Shown here: positions 47,040 to 59,084 of the stretch, piece after piece
How the letters are laid out: each line of letters starts with the position of its first letter
Numbering within the stretch: position 1 is the first letter of the stretch
Assembly: GCF_932294415.1 (NCBI RefSeq)
Contig: NC_065537.1
Span: forward strand, 3,410,001 to 3,474,000
Reading direction: 5' to 3'
From: Quercus robur
Lineage: Eukaryota > Streptophyta > Magnoliopsida > Fagales > Fagaceae
DNA: 64,000 nt
Program-made: the position numbers and the translations under genes
The notes under the pieces: generated by a model
Database searches by the model: none
Told to the model about the DNA's origin: nothing
What the model saw: the letters and a program-made list of their open reading frames with translations, nothing else

Positions 47040-47230
47040 GAGAAATGCTATGTCTACAACATTTCTACAACATTTTTACAACAAATCCTAAGTGGCAAAT
47101 TGTTACTGGTTGTTTTTGTTGGGGCAAAAAAGTAATCTTAGTGTTAGTTTTAAATTTGAACCAATAACAACTAACCACCCATGATTTGTTGTAAAAATGT
47201 TGTAAAAATGTTGTAGACGTAGCATCTCTC
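47040..47230. mobile_element. MULE-type MITE, 191 bp, TSD AAATTAGAA
   Basis: The inverted ends start GAGAAATGCTATGTCTACAA and GAGAGATGCTACGTCTACAA and stay similar for about 48 bases. They are flanked by perfect 9-bp duplications AAATTAGAA (47,031-47,039 and 47,231-47,239). Nine-base duplications and long inverted ends fit a Mutator-like non-autonomous element. Confidence 0.85.
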
Positions 47231-47849
47231 AAATTAGAATTTAATTTTGTGCTACGTGTCTCATCCAATCTTTAAATTTGTATGTTAAGTGAATTATTAG
47301 GTGCAAAAATAAAAAAATATAAATTCAATTAGATTCTAAATTAAATTTTAATTGAAGTTCAATTTTGCGCTATGTGTCCTATCTAATTTTTAAATTTTTG
47401 TGACAAATGAATTATTGGATGCAAAAACCAAAAAATCTAGATCCAATTAGATTATAAATCATATAAAACAAAATTAATAAATAAACAACACTAAATTTTA
47501 ATGAAATAATTTAAAGAATACCTAATGTAAAATGAAAAAAAAAAAAAAGATTAAGGAATAAACTAAAACTAACAAATTAAAATGAAATAACAAAAACTTT
47601 GTCTAACGACAACATTTCCCTATATGGCTTCTTATCCTATGAGACTATAAATGTAAAATATTGTTACCATGAATGGAGGACTGGGCTAAAACTGTTTTTT
47701 ATTTTTTGGTTGAGAAACTGTTAAAACAAAATTAGATACATAAAAAAATAAAGTTTTTCTTTTAAAAAAAGTGCAAAGTAAGGACAAAGAGTGTAGGATG
47801 AGGTTGTCAAGTAACTAATCAAATAAAACCAATGTTTATATTATTTTAA
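47231..47849. other. Downstream flank of ZIP-D, non-coding
   Basis: AT-rich sequence matching the ZIP-C downstream flank. It contains the empty counterpart, near 47,640, of the solo LTR at 35,279. Confidence 0.55.
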
Positions 47850-48247
47850 GAACAAAGTTTAGTTACGAAATTCATTGTAACTTTAGGTTATAACCTTACT
47901 CAATATCTTTTTATTGGTAGTGAATTTTGATAAATCCACTATTAGATTACATTTTCTTTTTATATCCTCCATACTTACAAAATTTCTAGAAAATTAAAAA
48001 ATAATAGCTATGTCATCAATAAATTATTTAAATCGCAAATTTTTGTAATTTAAAATTATGCATAAAATATAATCTTATAGATCATATAGTAAATAATATC
48101 TAATTAACATAAAATTTGAAATATGTATTAAAAGCATTAAGAACATGCAATTTAATAGTTAGATTTTCAAAATATCTAGTAATATTTATTTTATTGAGTA
48201 AGGTTGTAACCTTAGGCTACAACCAATTTTGTAGCTAAACTTTTTCC
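47850..48247. mobile_element. MULE-type MITE, 398 bp, TSD TTATTTTAA
   Basis: The long inverted ends contain AAGTTTAGTTACGAAATT and AAGTTTAGCTACAAAATT and remain similar for about 50 bases to AACCTTACTCAATA. Perfect 9-bp duplications flank it (47,841-47,849 and 48,248-48,256). The paralogous site near ZIP-C (36,084-36,092, TTATTGTAA) is empty. A second copy lies at 54,509-54,907. Confidence 0.88.
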
Positions 48248-48310
48248 TTATTTTAATGGAATTTTTTTTTCTTTTGATTTAAGTTAAAATGTAATATAAT
48301 GAAATTTTAT

Positions 48311-48353
<43 letters not shown>

Positions 48354-49158
48354 CTTCTATTTATTTATGGTGGCTTGACATTGTGTATAAAAATCCCGAA
48401 TTTGCACCCAAAATGTGTATATATATATACACACACATCATGATTCATGACGGGCACAACTTAATAATGTATAGTTCTTAAGATTCATGCCCATTTTGCT
48501 ATGAGTGCCATACATCCAGCCCTAGAAAAAGTGAGACATTTGACCCAAATTGGATCCTCAAATTACTTTGAAGTCTTGGGTTCATGAAATCTGCTGCTAA
48601 TAGATCAACAAGTGCCATATATATGAGAATCCCAGCAGCAAGAGCTTTGAAAGTGCCTTCAACAATTAGAGCAGTTGGGCTATTATCGTTGTAAGTGCTT
48701 GATATTCCAATACCGACTACAATACCTAGCGGGGTTGTGAGTGAGAAAAAAAATGACATTATTGCCGCGGACTTAGATTTAAATTGAGCCTACGTAGCCA
48801 AAAAAGAAGAAGTTAACTTTGAGATAATCTACTATAAATGACAAATTAACATATGGAAGAAAGTGTTTGGGTAATTTATCAATAATTTAATTGATTTGTG
48901 CTTAGCCAATCAACTTGAAATTTAGAATTATTGTAGTGTTAATCTTTTTTCTTTTCTTTTTTTTGCCGAATATTATAGTGTTAATCAACATCTTGTTTAG
49001 TTTAAAAGTTATATTATTTTATCTATTAATAACAACTATTATAGAAATGAGGATGTGATCATTATGAAGACATGTTAACCATACAGTCTATACCTAATTT
49101 AAAATAAAATATAATAAAAAATCAGAACTGTACACTAGATATCATTTTCAAAACCCAT

Positions 49159-51533
49159 AGGGTCTATTTTATTAAGGTGTTTGAAAATGAGCATTTTTAA
49201 AAATATCGTTTTTAAAATGTGTGTTTGGAAAACACAATTTTAAAAATTATATTAAAACGTTTGGTAAAATTCGTGTATAGTATTAGTTTAAAATTTTTGT
49301 TTTGGTCCAAATTACCAAAAAGGACTGGAAAAGACTTAATTCTGATGATATTATTCTATCATATCTGAAATAGCTCATGAAAATAATAATAATAATAATA
49401 ATATTCTTTTTTTTTTTTTTGGTTAAAAGGAAAACAAAAACAACACTAAGCCACAAAACCAGTGGCAGCACAGAGCCTACTAACACCCAGCCCAACAGCA
49501 TCATCCTCCAACAAGGTAGACATCTCCACCGGAGGATTTGAAAAAACAACAAACTCATTGTCTAGCAGAAGTCCTAGTCTAGCCAAAAAATCAGCGCACT
49601 TGTTAGCCTCCCTGTAGATATGCCTGACTCTTTTCTGAGGAATTTGGTTAGCCATAATTCTGCAATCTTCCATGATAGGAGAGACAAAAGCATTACAAGA
49701 GGTGGGAGAGTTAAAAGCATCCACAATGGCTTTAGCATCTACCTCAATAACAACAGAATGCACATTAGCTTGCAGACACAGATGCAGACCATCACGCAGC
49801 GCCCATAATTCCGCCATAAAGCTATTTGTAATCCCGATCCTTCTAGCAAAACCTGTCACCCAACTCCCATTTTCATCTCTAATAAGCCCACCTCCACCTG
49901 CTAGACCAGAACTGCTGCTTGCCGAGCCATCCGTGTTCAAGGTAAGCCAACCAACCATTGGTTTCTCCCATCTAACACTCCTTAAGACTGTCCTTCTGGT
50001 GGTCAATCCATTGTTCGCACAGAAATAGAACTCCGAAGCACGATCCATCACTTCTTTGCTTAGTCTGGGATTAGGATTTTTATGGTTGAAGATGCAAAGA
50101 TTCCTGTCCTTCCAAAGCAGCCAAATACCAAATAAGAAAATAAGGTTCCACGGCAGGGAATCAGCTTGGTGAAGAGAGCTAGATGTGGCATTATAGTACA
50201 GCCAATCCTGTAAGTTCAAGGAGAAGAAATTATGCTTGATTACCCGCCTACCCAAGAGCAACCACAAATTCTTACTAACGGGGCAGTCACGCAGTCTGTG
50301 CAAAATAGTTTCTGCCTCAACCTGACACTGGGGGCAGCAGACATCAACTTGAAGACCTCTGCCCGCTAAACACTGATTAACTCCAATGCTATGGTGCATA
50401 CACCTCCAGACAAAATTTTGAATTGTAGGCAGAATTTTCAGCTTCCATATCCACTTCCCATTGAAAGGGGGATCCCTCAAGGAGTCCGTGGCCAACCCAT
50501 AAGCACTCTTAAGCTCAAAATCACCCTTGGCCGAATACTTCCAGGCCAATCTATCCTCTAGTCTGGCAGAAAAGGGAATTGGGATGGCCTTTATATCATT
50601 GCAAACATCCTCCGGCAAAACCATTTGGATTAAAGACCAATCCCAACTACCAGTAAGATCCACCACCTCCTTTAACTTTAGATTGGCGGCCTCTCTAGAC
50701 AAAGGCCCCTGAATGATCTTTCTAAGGGGACCGTGATTAGTCCAATTGTCATTCCAAAAGTCCAGCTTACTTTCAAAACCCGGAAGCCACTTGGTTCCTT
50801 TTTTAAAAATTTCTTCTCCTCGCCCCATTCCCTTCCAAATTCTAGAGCTAGGCAACTTGTTTGCATTTCTTGAATTTAGTCTCTGGGGATTGCAATACTT
50901 CAACCTCAACACCTTAGCTCTAGCCTTTTCTTTAAATAAAAAAAGTATTATCATCAAAAGCAACAACTAAATTAAAATAACCCCAGTTACTTTCTCTTTC
51001 CCCAAAGCTAATATCAACCACAAGTAATGAAAGTGAAAAAGAGATAGCAGAGAGATTAACCAGAGATTTCCTTCACACGGACAACTTGTTATTGCAAACA
51101 TGGAAAAAAGAGCAAGTGGACATGTTGTCCCTGCGAGTGGTGCTCTCTTATTTCCATTTTCAATACTGCAAAGATTGAGCTCTTTTTTGTTGTATCAACA
51201 TTCTCCACTGCCGTTCCAACATCCGCCTGAGACCTTGAGCACACTGTAGGCACTAGAAAGTCAGGGAGTTGAGGTTATTTGCTGGCCGGTGATTTTGTCA
51301 TTTAGCAAATGCGTGAGGGTATATCAGGTATTCAAGCCTTAAAAAGTATTACGAGATCTGCGTTTTAAGTGCTGTTTTCAAAAAGTTGTCTGAAACTCCA
51401 GTTTCAAAATGTGATATTTTGCATTTGAAAGAATGCAATTTCTAGTAAAATTACAGTGCCAAACGCACAAGTATTGGCGTTTTTAATAAAAACACGCGTT
51501 AAGGATTTTAAAACAGTCTATCCAAACGGGCTC
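49159..51533. mobile_element. Insertion block in the last intron of ZIP-D (possible hAT-like ends, contains LINE)
   Basis: Sequence absent from the ZIP-C intron begins TAGGGTCTATTTTATTAAGG. Its far end, reverse complemented, reads TAGAGCCCGTTTGGATAGAC. The ends are only loosely alike and no clear 8-bp duplication was found, so the class is tentative. Confidence 0.4.
49407..50945 (-). pseudogene. 5'-truncated LINE ORF2 fragment (zinc-binding RT tail and RNase H)
   Basis: An open frame to a stop at 49,446 encodes the C-terminal part of a plant LINE polyprotein. About residues 30-75 match the usual linker (RIWKGMGRGEEIFKKGTKW, then LDFWNDNW). Residues about 150-240 form the zinc-binding reverse-transcriptase tail (WKLKILPTIQNFVWR, then CCPQC...H...C). 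Residues about 340-480 form an RNase H domain with the acidic residues of NTDGS, AELWALRDG, EVDA and NKCADFLA. The reverse transcriptase and endonuclease are absent, the 5' truncation typical of LINEs. A poly(A) tail (T-run on the plus strand, 49,407-49,421) follows the stop closely. The frame is intact, so the insertion may be fairly recent, but the copy cannot move itself. Confidence 0.85.
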
Positions 51534-52912
51534 TATAAGAGGCTATATATGGCTGAACCATTTTGTGTCATACCAGAGCGATGCAGCCACCAAGCCCTAC
51601 ACCCTCAAAAAATTTATGGAAAGACAAGGCTACTAGGAGAGGCCTAATTGTAGCAACGCTTTGAGAAGCACCCATATCCACTCCAATAATTACTGAATGA
51701 AAAACAATTCCTAATTCCAGTACCTTAAAACAAAAACAAAACAAAACAAAAAAAAAAAAAAAAAAACGATCAAAGTAAGAATTATCATATGAAATACTTT
51801 GGATTGTGTTTGGATTTGAGGATTTAAAGTAAAGGATATGAAGAACAATTATTAACATAAATTGTTTGATATAAATTTAACAACACATTATGATATGAGT
51901 TTTAGACATTTTGTTAAAAGAAAATCACTTATGATATTATGAGTTTGAAATCCATTTTATAATTAGTTAATTTAAATTGACATATTAATAAAGATGAAAT
52001 CTATTCATAAATTTCGTCAATAGAAAAAATTCTATAAATTCATACTTTTTTTAATGCTAAGATTAAATTCCAATTTTTTTTTCTTTGAATTCCTCTTTCC
52101 AAATGAACCATTAATGGGAAAGATTAGAGCAAAAAATGAACTCAGAAAGTAGCCAATTAGTTGTGCTATAACACGATGACGAGTTAATTCTTTTGAATTG
52201 ATTCCTTCAGAAGGGATGGTTGAGCCATGAGCATGACCATGTGTCGCATGTGTATGAACATGTATGTGACCCTCGTGCTCATTGTCTTTTTCCTCATCTG
52301 TAACAGCCTGCATGCATGTATTTTAATAACAACTTAAAAGACATCATTAAAAAATTAAACAGAGAGATTAAAAAAGTAATTAATGAAAAAAAGTCACTTA
52401 TATAGGCATAATAGTGATATTGTATATAGTAGTTTAAACAAGCTCTTCACCTGACTATTAAAGTGCATCTTATTAAAATAGCTATTGGCATAAGCATCCA
52501 CCATTAATGTTCCAATAAATGACAACATTGCAAAGAAACCTGTGAAGGGAAAAATGCCCCATGGATTTTGATTAAGGCATGGTGAAGTCAAGTCTGCAAA
52601 TGCATCCGGTAGTACATGAATGAACCCGGTTGCTAGAATCACACCGGCCGCAAAGGCCTTGATGATGAAAAAGAAATCATTTTCTGGCCTTAAGAGCCTT
52701 AAACCTCCTGCCTAGCAATGGGATACTTGCCCCTACAGCACTAGCAACAAGAATGGAAGCAATTGAACCCAATTTATATTTAAGTGCTGCGCTTTTGTTA
52801 TTCCCTGTGTTCCCAGAATCATCACATCTCCATAGATAGTAGGGAGGAAAAGAACGAGAAGAAATAGTATATTAAAGATGTAATTCAAAGAACAAACTTG
52901 AAGATTAATCAT

Positions 52913-54508
52913 GGTGAGACTCAAGAGAGAAGGAAAGAAGAAAATCTGATTGGAAAGCTTTTGGGATTATGGTTCTTTGAGAAAGGCATGAGTTTACTTC
53001 TTATTAGAAAGGAAAAAGGATGTTCTGGTTGTTGTAATCACTGGTTCTCTATTGTTGTTTATAGAAAAAATTAAAACACTTGGTGACTGTCTGAGATCAT
53101 GAGGAAATCTTGTATGGTCAACTATAAGTCTATAACACAGATAGAAATGTAGATAGGAAAATAGGACTATATGAGAGTTTCAGGTTTTGCACATATACTT
53201 GTCCCAGATGAGGAATGAAGACATAAGCTGAATTAATGGGTGACGATTTCAAATTGATTAATCCATTTTTTTGCGAAATGTAAAGATGGAATGATCAAAA
53301 TTATCTTTTAAGAGTTGTTGGGGACTTGGGATACATGGAAATCTAGAAATTGATGAATTGCTAACTGCTTACTGCTAACTGCTAACATGGAGATGACAAT
53401 TCTGAGACCTAGGTCTTTTCAGTACAGCTGATCCTAGGAGGATTCATTAAGCTTAAGATGTGCAGATTATGTTGTCATGCAAACCCTCTAATCAAGATAG
53501 TTTATCTTAGGATTACACCATTTTAGGGCCTAATGATGTCAAGTTCAAAATATTGATATTTTACTTGCAATTTGCCAATACATATATGCTTATCATGATG
53601 ACAATATATGATACATCTATATATATTACACTATGCATCACAGATGTATATATAAAAGACAATTTAACTTTCAAACGATAAATATTAAATGAGTAATCTC
53701 ACTAGCTACTGTCATTAAATTAAATATAATCATAGAATTTTCGTTATTCTCAATATGAAAACACTGGTCTTGCTTACATAGATGGAGCCGTGGGGTCGAG
53801 TGGGGCTAACAATTGACCCCAAGCCACCAAAACTAAAAAATTAATACTTAAAAATTTTAATTTTTGATAAAATCTATGGGTCAAAATAGTATTTTATTAC
53901 CATTTAAAAAAAAAAAAGCTTAAACAAAATATAACCAATATTATATCATTTTGTGAGTTTTCTTATATATATTAATATATTGCTCAGCATGCACATGTAT
54001 GGTTTTTTTTATTTTTTATAATTATGATTACGCAACTACTTGTTTAAAACTCCTCAATGTACTTTTCATCTATGAAATCAGCCTCTAGAATGAAATTCTG
54101 ATTACGCCCCTACTTGCTTAAAGCCCCCTCAATGTAGGTTTCATTTATGCATGTGGCTTGTAAGCACGAAGAATATGTTGGACAGCCTTGAAGGCTTGAA
54201 CTTAATATGACGTTAAGTGAAACTCCAATAACGAAAAAGTAAGTTATGCCCATCACATAACAGAAAGAAAAGAAAAAAGTAAGTTATGGATCTAAAAAAA
54301 AAAAAATCTAAGATATATTGTCTATTTTGGTCTTAGATATAGAGACTAGTGCTTTTGCATTACATTTTTCAGTAAACATTTTTGTTTAAAATGCCATGAT
54401 GGATATTTTTTATTTTCGTAAGTGGAAAAAAAGTGGCTATTTTCCTTCATAGAAGAAGTTACGAACTCTATGGCTAAAGTTTTAATATATATATATATAT
54501 ATATATAT
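52913..54508. other. Upstream flank of ZIP-D, non-coding
   Basis: Matches the ZIP-C upstream flank as now split by TE2 (38,094-38,624 and 44,317-46,320). An (AT)n tract ends at 54,508. No gene was seen. Confidence 0.6.
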
Positions 54509-54907
54509 GACAAAATTTAGCTACAAAATTGGTTGGTAGTCTTATATTATAATCTTACGCAATATCTTTTTATTAGAAGTGAATTTTAACGAATTCACCA
54601 TTAGATAAAATCTTCTTCTTATATTTTTTATATTTGCAAAATTTATAGAAAATTAAATATCAACAACTATGTCATCAATAAATTGATTAAATTTCAAGTT
54701 TTTGTATTTTAAAATTATGTATAAAATATAAGCTTATAGATCATATAGTAAATAACATCCAATTGACACAAAATTTGACATGTATATTAAGAGCGTAAAC
54801 AAACATGCAATTCAACAATTAGATTTTCAAAATATGTAGTAATATTTATTTTATTGAGTAAGGTTGTAGTGTTAGGTTATAACCAATTTTGTAACTAAAT
54901 TTTATCC
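54509..54907. mobile_element. Second copy of the 398-bp MULE-type MITE
   Basis: It aligns end to end and in the same orientation with 47,850-48,247 and has the same inverted ends. It sits in an (AT)n tract, so its target duplication (ATATATAT on both sides) is not informative. Confidence 0.8.
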
Positions 54908-57062
54908 ATATATATGTGTGTGTTTTTATTTTTGTAAGCTTAAGTCAATGATAAGGATTATTTTTAATCAGCTTACGTTAGGGATTAAGATATAATAAAG
55001 GGTAGTGATTAATTGATGAAAAGAAAAAAGGTAAATAGTTAAAAAATTTATAATGAGAAGGAATTAAGGCTTTAATTGGGAAGGCCTAAGAGTGAAAAAG
55101 TGTGGGGATAGATAACTGTGAGGGATAGAAAAGATTTAATTTTTCCATACATGTGTTTACTTGGGATGAAAAAGTAAAGGGGCTGAAAACTCTTTCATTT
55201 GATTAAGAAAAAATATGAGATGAAAGAAAATGTAATTTGTATGGAAAAGAATATATATATATATATATATATGCCCCTACTACATAAAAAATATTTAATA
55301 GTTAATATGGGAAAAAAAGTAAAAACCTAATTTTTAAAAAATAATAATAAATAAAAATAATTGATGTGGAGAGAGGAGAGGGGAAAATGGGTAGATTCTC
55401 GTCTAAGCCCTTCTCCTTTCCTATTTTCTCCCCAATTTGGGGAGACAAAGAAATGGCGAGCTTAGGATATTCATTATATTATATCTATTTGTGACATTTT
55501 TATAATTTTTTTTATATATAAAATATATGAGGCCAATATAGACAATTTTAGGGTCTTTTTATATTTATTTACTAGGGTTTCTTTTATATATTAATATATC
55601 CAATATGTACAAATACGATTTTAACAAATATGTTTTCTAATGTGTATATCAAAAATGTTTACACCCAGTAAGTCTTCACATAACTTAAATCATCCAATCA
55701 GTTTGTAGATAGATTGTGAACTATGTTATAATCATATTGATTAATATTCTTTAGAAATTTTGAATCAAGAGTTTTTGATACATAATGTTGTATAAAGATG
55801 TACGAATAAAGAAAAAAAAAGTCATCCATAAAAATGATGTAGTAGTACGTACTTATTAATTAATTAAATGTAGTAAACTTTTTTTTTTTTTTTTGAAACC
55901 TAAGGGGCCCTTAGTTAAATTTTATAACTAGGTATTCAAGTGAAACTTTTATTTTTTTGTGAAATGGTTGGGAGGATAATTTAAAGTGGAACAAAGATTA
56001 ACTTTAAACTAATTTAGAATAAAATACTCTAATCCAATATGTGACGATTTATAAGTCTATATATGTATTATTTAAACAAATCATGTGTGCCTAATTAAAA
56101 AATTTATGTGAATAAAACTACACATGAACATTTTCTAAATTAAAAATGAAAAAAAGTACACATGAATGGTTTCTTTAATAATCACATGATGTTTTGAGGA
56201 CTAGCTTGAAACCAGTTAGAAGTAAAAAAATTTCCTTTCAAGGGTGAAGGTGTAGACTTATACAAACTACTTCATTATAATCAAGGAAATTTAACATAAA
56301 TTGCATCATAATGCGGTTTAGTATCAAAGTAAACCTCAAAATATTGATATCTTGCAGTAGTTCCTTACCTTAACAAAGTCAAACTAAAATTGTTGATGCC
56401 AAAGGACCCAATTGGTTTGATGGAACCTCCCTAGGTACTAAGGGTTTGGGTAATAGCTTAGGAAGATATCTAACCATTTCAATATATATATATATATATA
56501 TAAAATTGTTGATATCTTTAAAAATCTATATATATGTATATATATAATTGTTGATATCTTTAAAAATCTATATATATATATATATATATTTGTTGATATC
56601 TTTAAAAATCTATATATATATATATATATATATTTGTTGATATCTTTAAAAATCTTTTTTTTTTTTTTATATATCTTGCCTTTAATATATATTGATGCCA
56701 AAAAGGCAAAAACTCAATTGGTAGGATGGCACCTCCCTAAGTACTTAGGTTTTTTTTTTTTTTTTTTTTATTTTATAGAAGGTACTTATTAGGGATTTGA
56801 TTACTGGGCTTTGACCCAAATGTACCCCTATAAAATCGATAGATAATCTGCTAATAAATATTCTACAATAATTGTGTAATAATCTAATGGATATGTGTGT
56901 AGCAAATGCATATCTATATTGATATATTATACTATAATATATAATAAAAGTAAGTTAAAAGTTATGATTGCACCATGTGGCTATCTAATACAAGAATTAT
57001 TAAATTAGTTTCTTTAGTTAATTGATAGGATAGTTTAATTTATTTAAAATTATATTACCTGA
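54908..57062. other. AT-rich intergenic DNA
   Basis: No gene was seen. (AT)n tracts lie near 55,250 and 56,480, and a four-copy tandem repeat at 56,480-56,660. Confidence 0.55.
56480..56660. repeat. Tandem repeat of about 58-68 bp with (AT)n, four copies
   Basis: TTGTTGATATCTTTAAAAAT recurs four times, each separated by a TATATA run of differing length. Length variation between copies lies in the AT run. Confidence 0.9.
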
Positions 57063-57776
57063 TGTAGGGACTCAATTTGTAACGACCCCAAAGTGATATT
57101 GGGTTCGTACGTTAAGAGACCCAAACAATATAATTTGTAGAGCGTGGGTTTGAAAGGCTAGGCCTTAGCTACCAGGCAGCGGTTTGGGTGGTTCCGGTCA
57201 CTGAACCTCGTCCGAGAAGCGTATGGAGCTTTGTGCTCTTATTATCCTCCTTTTTCTAGGACTTCGTGGTTTGGGAAACGGATTCTCTCCCCCCCCCTTT
57301 TTTTGCGCATAAGTCTTCACATTATATAGCCCTTCTCGGTTGATCCTGACCCTCCATCTGTTGATCAGGTAGGTACCTACTGGAGTACCTGTCCCATCAG
57401 CCACCTCCCCCTGCTTTTTGTTAGTTGCAACAATCGAAGCCACATTGTTCAAGCGTCTTTTCTCATTAATATGGTTAGGACGTTTGTGGGCGCATTCAAT
57501 GCGAAGGAGACGTATTTGCCTTGAACGACCTCCACTCCGCACCCCCATGTGGGTCCTATTCTACTAGTCTCTTCTTCTGGGGACCTTTTAGAGGCTACCT
57601 TTGACGACATATCGCCCTTCCCTTTGAAGTCTTGGGATGCCGAGGATAGGGTCATCCTCGGCTGCGTCTCTAGGCTATTTGGTCTTTCCCTACTCGTCCT
57701 TGGCAACTACCCTCCTTGGCACGGGCCCCGGGCCCTAGTGGAAAGTGGGCCGAGTCGTAAGTTCTCTGGCCCCACA
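57063..57776 (-). mobile_element. Solo LTR of the TE3 subfamily, 714 bp, TSD CCTGA
   Basis: It begins TGTAGGGACTCAATTTGTAA and ends GGCCCCACA on the plus strand, matching the TE3 LTR in reverse. Perfect CCTGA duplications flank it (57,058-57,062 and 57,777-57,781). The inverted repeat GCCGAGGAT...ATCCTCGGC is at 57,639-57,662. Confidence 0.9.
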
Positions 57777-57781
57777 CCTGA

Positions 57782-58223
57782 TTTTGAAGAAATTAAAAAA
57801 TTATAATTCAACTAAAATTCCATTTATCTTATTAATTCTTAGAGTGATCTATTCTAGGTAACACTCTATTATTTAAGTTTCAAAAACTTTAAAAATTTTC
57901 TCCAACCAAAATTATATTACCTACAATTTAAAGAAATTTAAAATATATTTTAATATTTATTTCAATTATTTTAATTATTTATCATAATTTTGTAGTTTAA
58001 AATAATAATAAAAATTGCACAATACATATTGTCCCTGCATCAAGTGGCATGCACATGCGCATACACACATTGTATGTCCTTAATCATTTCTATTAAAGAT
58101 TCTGATAAGTGACACATTCATTGATAATTTTCTTCATTTAGCTTTTGACACCATCAAACCTTTACATTTTATATCAAACTATTGAATCATTGTCATGTTT
58201 TAGTGGGAAGATGCATTTATTTC
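57782..58223. other. Short AT-rich spacer between LTR elements
   Basis: Nothing recognisable between the solo LTR and TE3. Confidence 0.5.
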
Positions 58224-58854
58224 TGTGGGGTCAGAGATTTTGTGATCTTGGCCTACTTTACATTAGGGCCCAAGGCCCGAGCCGAGGAGAGGCATTGCCG
58301 AGGATGTATAATGTAAGGCAAAATTGTCTTGAGGCACAGCCGAGGATGATTCTGTCCTCGGCATCCTGTAGTGCCCCTAAGAGGAAGGGCGAGCACAGTG
58401 CAAGAACGGCCCAAGTAAAAGGCTGCCAATGTTGCAATAAAGAACTCTGCACCTGACAGGTCCATGCTCTTCGCCATACTCTTCAGCTTTTACAATCACC
58501 CCCAACCACTCTAGGTATGGGCTGACAGGACAAGTCCTAAACCCTAGAAAATTGAGCTTACACGTGGACGCTAGAGAGAGGGTAAACGCTAATATAAAAA
58601 GGAGAAAGAGGCAATACAGAAGAGGGGGGGAAAATCCGTCTCCCAAACCATGGAGTCCTAGAAAAAGGAGGATAATAAGAGCACAAAGCTCCATACGCTC
58701 CTCGGACGAGGTTCAATGATCGGAACCACCCAAACCGCTGCCCGGTAGCCAAGGCCTAGCCTTTCAAACCCACGCTCTACAAATTATATTGTTTGGGCAT
58801 CTTAACGTACGAACCCAATATCACTTTGGGGTCGTTACAAATTGAATCCCTACA
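58224..58854 (+). repeat. TE3 5' LTR, 631 bp
   Basis: It carries the inverted repeat GCCGAGGA...TCCTCGGC (58,339-58,362), a CACGTG G-box (58,561-58,566) and TATAAAAA (58,593-58,600), the same order as in TE1 and TE2. Confidence 0.9.
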
Positions 58855-59084
58855 ATTGGCGCCGTTTGTGGAAAAGGCTTGTGTGTTGGCCCAGGCGGTG
58901 GAACGAGAAGTCCTTCCATCACTTCCCGCAGCCCGTTGTTGTGTCTTAACATTAAGTTCCTCTAGGGGCTGTGCTTCGAAACGTTAGTAACACGGATGGT
59001 TCCAGGGGCTTTCAACGTTGGATCAATGTCCCACACCTTGACCGAGGGGCTAATCCCCTAAGGGGCTAACCCCCTCATACTTAA

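Larger units (their letters stand above)
48485..52912 (-). pseudogene. ZIP: ZIP-D: disrupted ZIP transporter copy
   Basis: Exon remnants homologous to ZIP-C are at 52,451-52,912, 52,161-52,307, 51,574-51,723 and 48,485-48,789. Damage seen: a net loss of seven bases after the signal peptide (about 52,815-52,831) leading to a stop before helix I is complete; a one-base gain near 52,691; the donor of intron 2 reads CT where ZIP-C has GT (52,159-52,160); and a one-base loss near 48,520 that replaces the last helix and ends the frame early at 48,499. Helix V reads HKFFEG instead of HQFFEG. The last intron is 2,784 bp, against 320 bp in ZIP-C, because of transposon insertions including a LINE. Helices II and III, the His-rich loop and most of the C-terminal part remain readable. 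Some single-base lesions could be assembly errors, but four independent ones make a functional product unlikely. Confidence 0.9.
34320..54430. repeat. Tandem segmental duplication carrying ZIP-C and ZIP-D
   Basis: One unit spans about 34,320-46,320 (with TE2 and a solo LTR inserted) and the other about 46,840-54,430. Matching landmarks in order are the GAGCCATTGACAAAAC stretch (34,699 and 46,890), ATTTCCCTATATGGC (35,248 and 47,610), the ZIP genes, AAAATTATCTTTTAAGAG (about 44,355 and 53,300), TAAATATAATCATAGAAT (44,743 and 53,722), and CCAATAACGAAAAAGTAAG (46,089 and 54,226). Length differences come mostly from transposon insertions. Confidence 0.8.

Noticed and set aside
56438..56701. 87-codon Tyr/Ile-rich frame
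   Set aside because: It is a translation of an (AT)n-containing tandem repeat.
57198..58694. Open frames in the TE3-type LTRs (57.2-57.7 kb, 58.3-58.7 kb, repeated at 61.3-61.8 kb)
   Set aside because: They lie wholly within LTRs and differ between copies in ways that do not preserve a protein.
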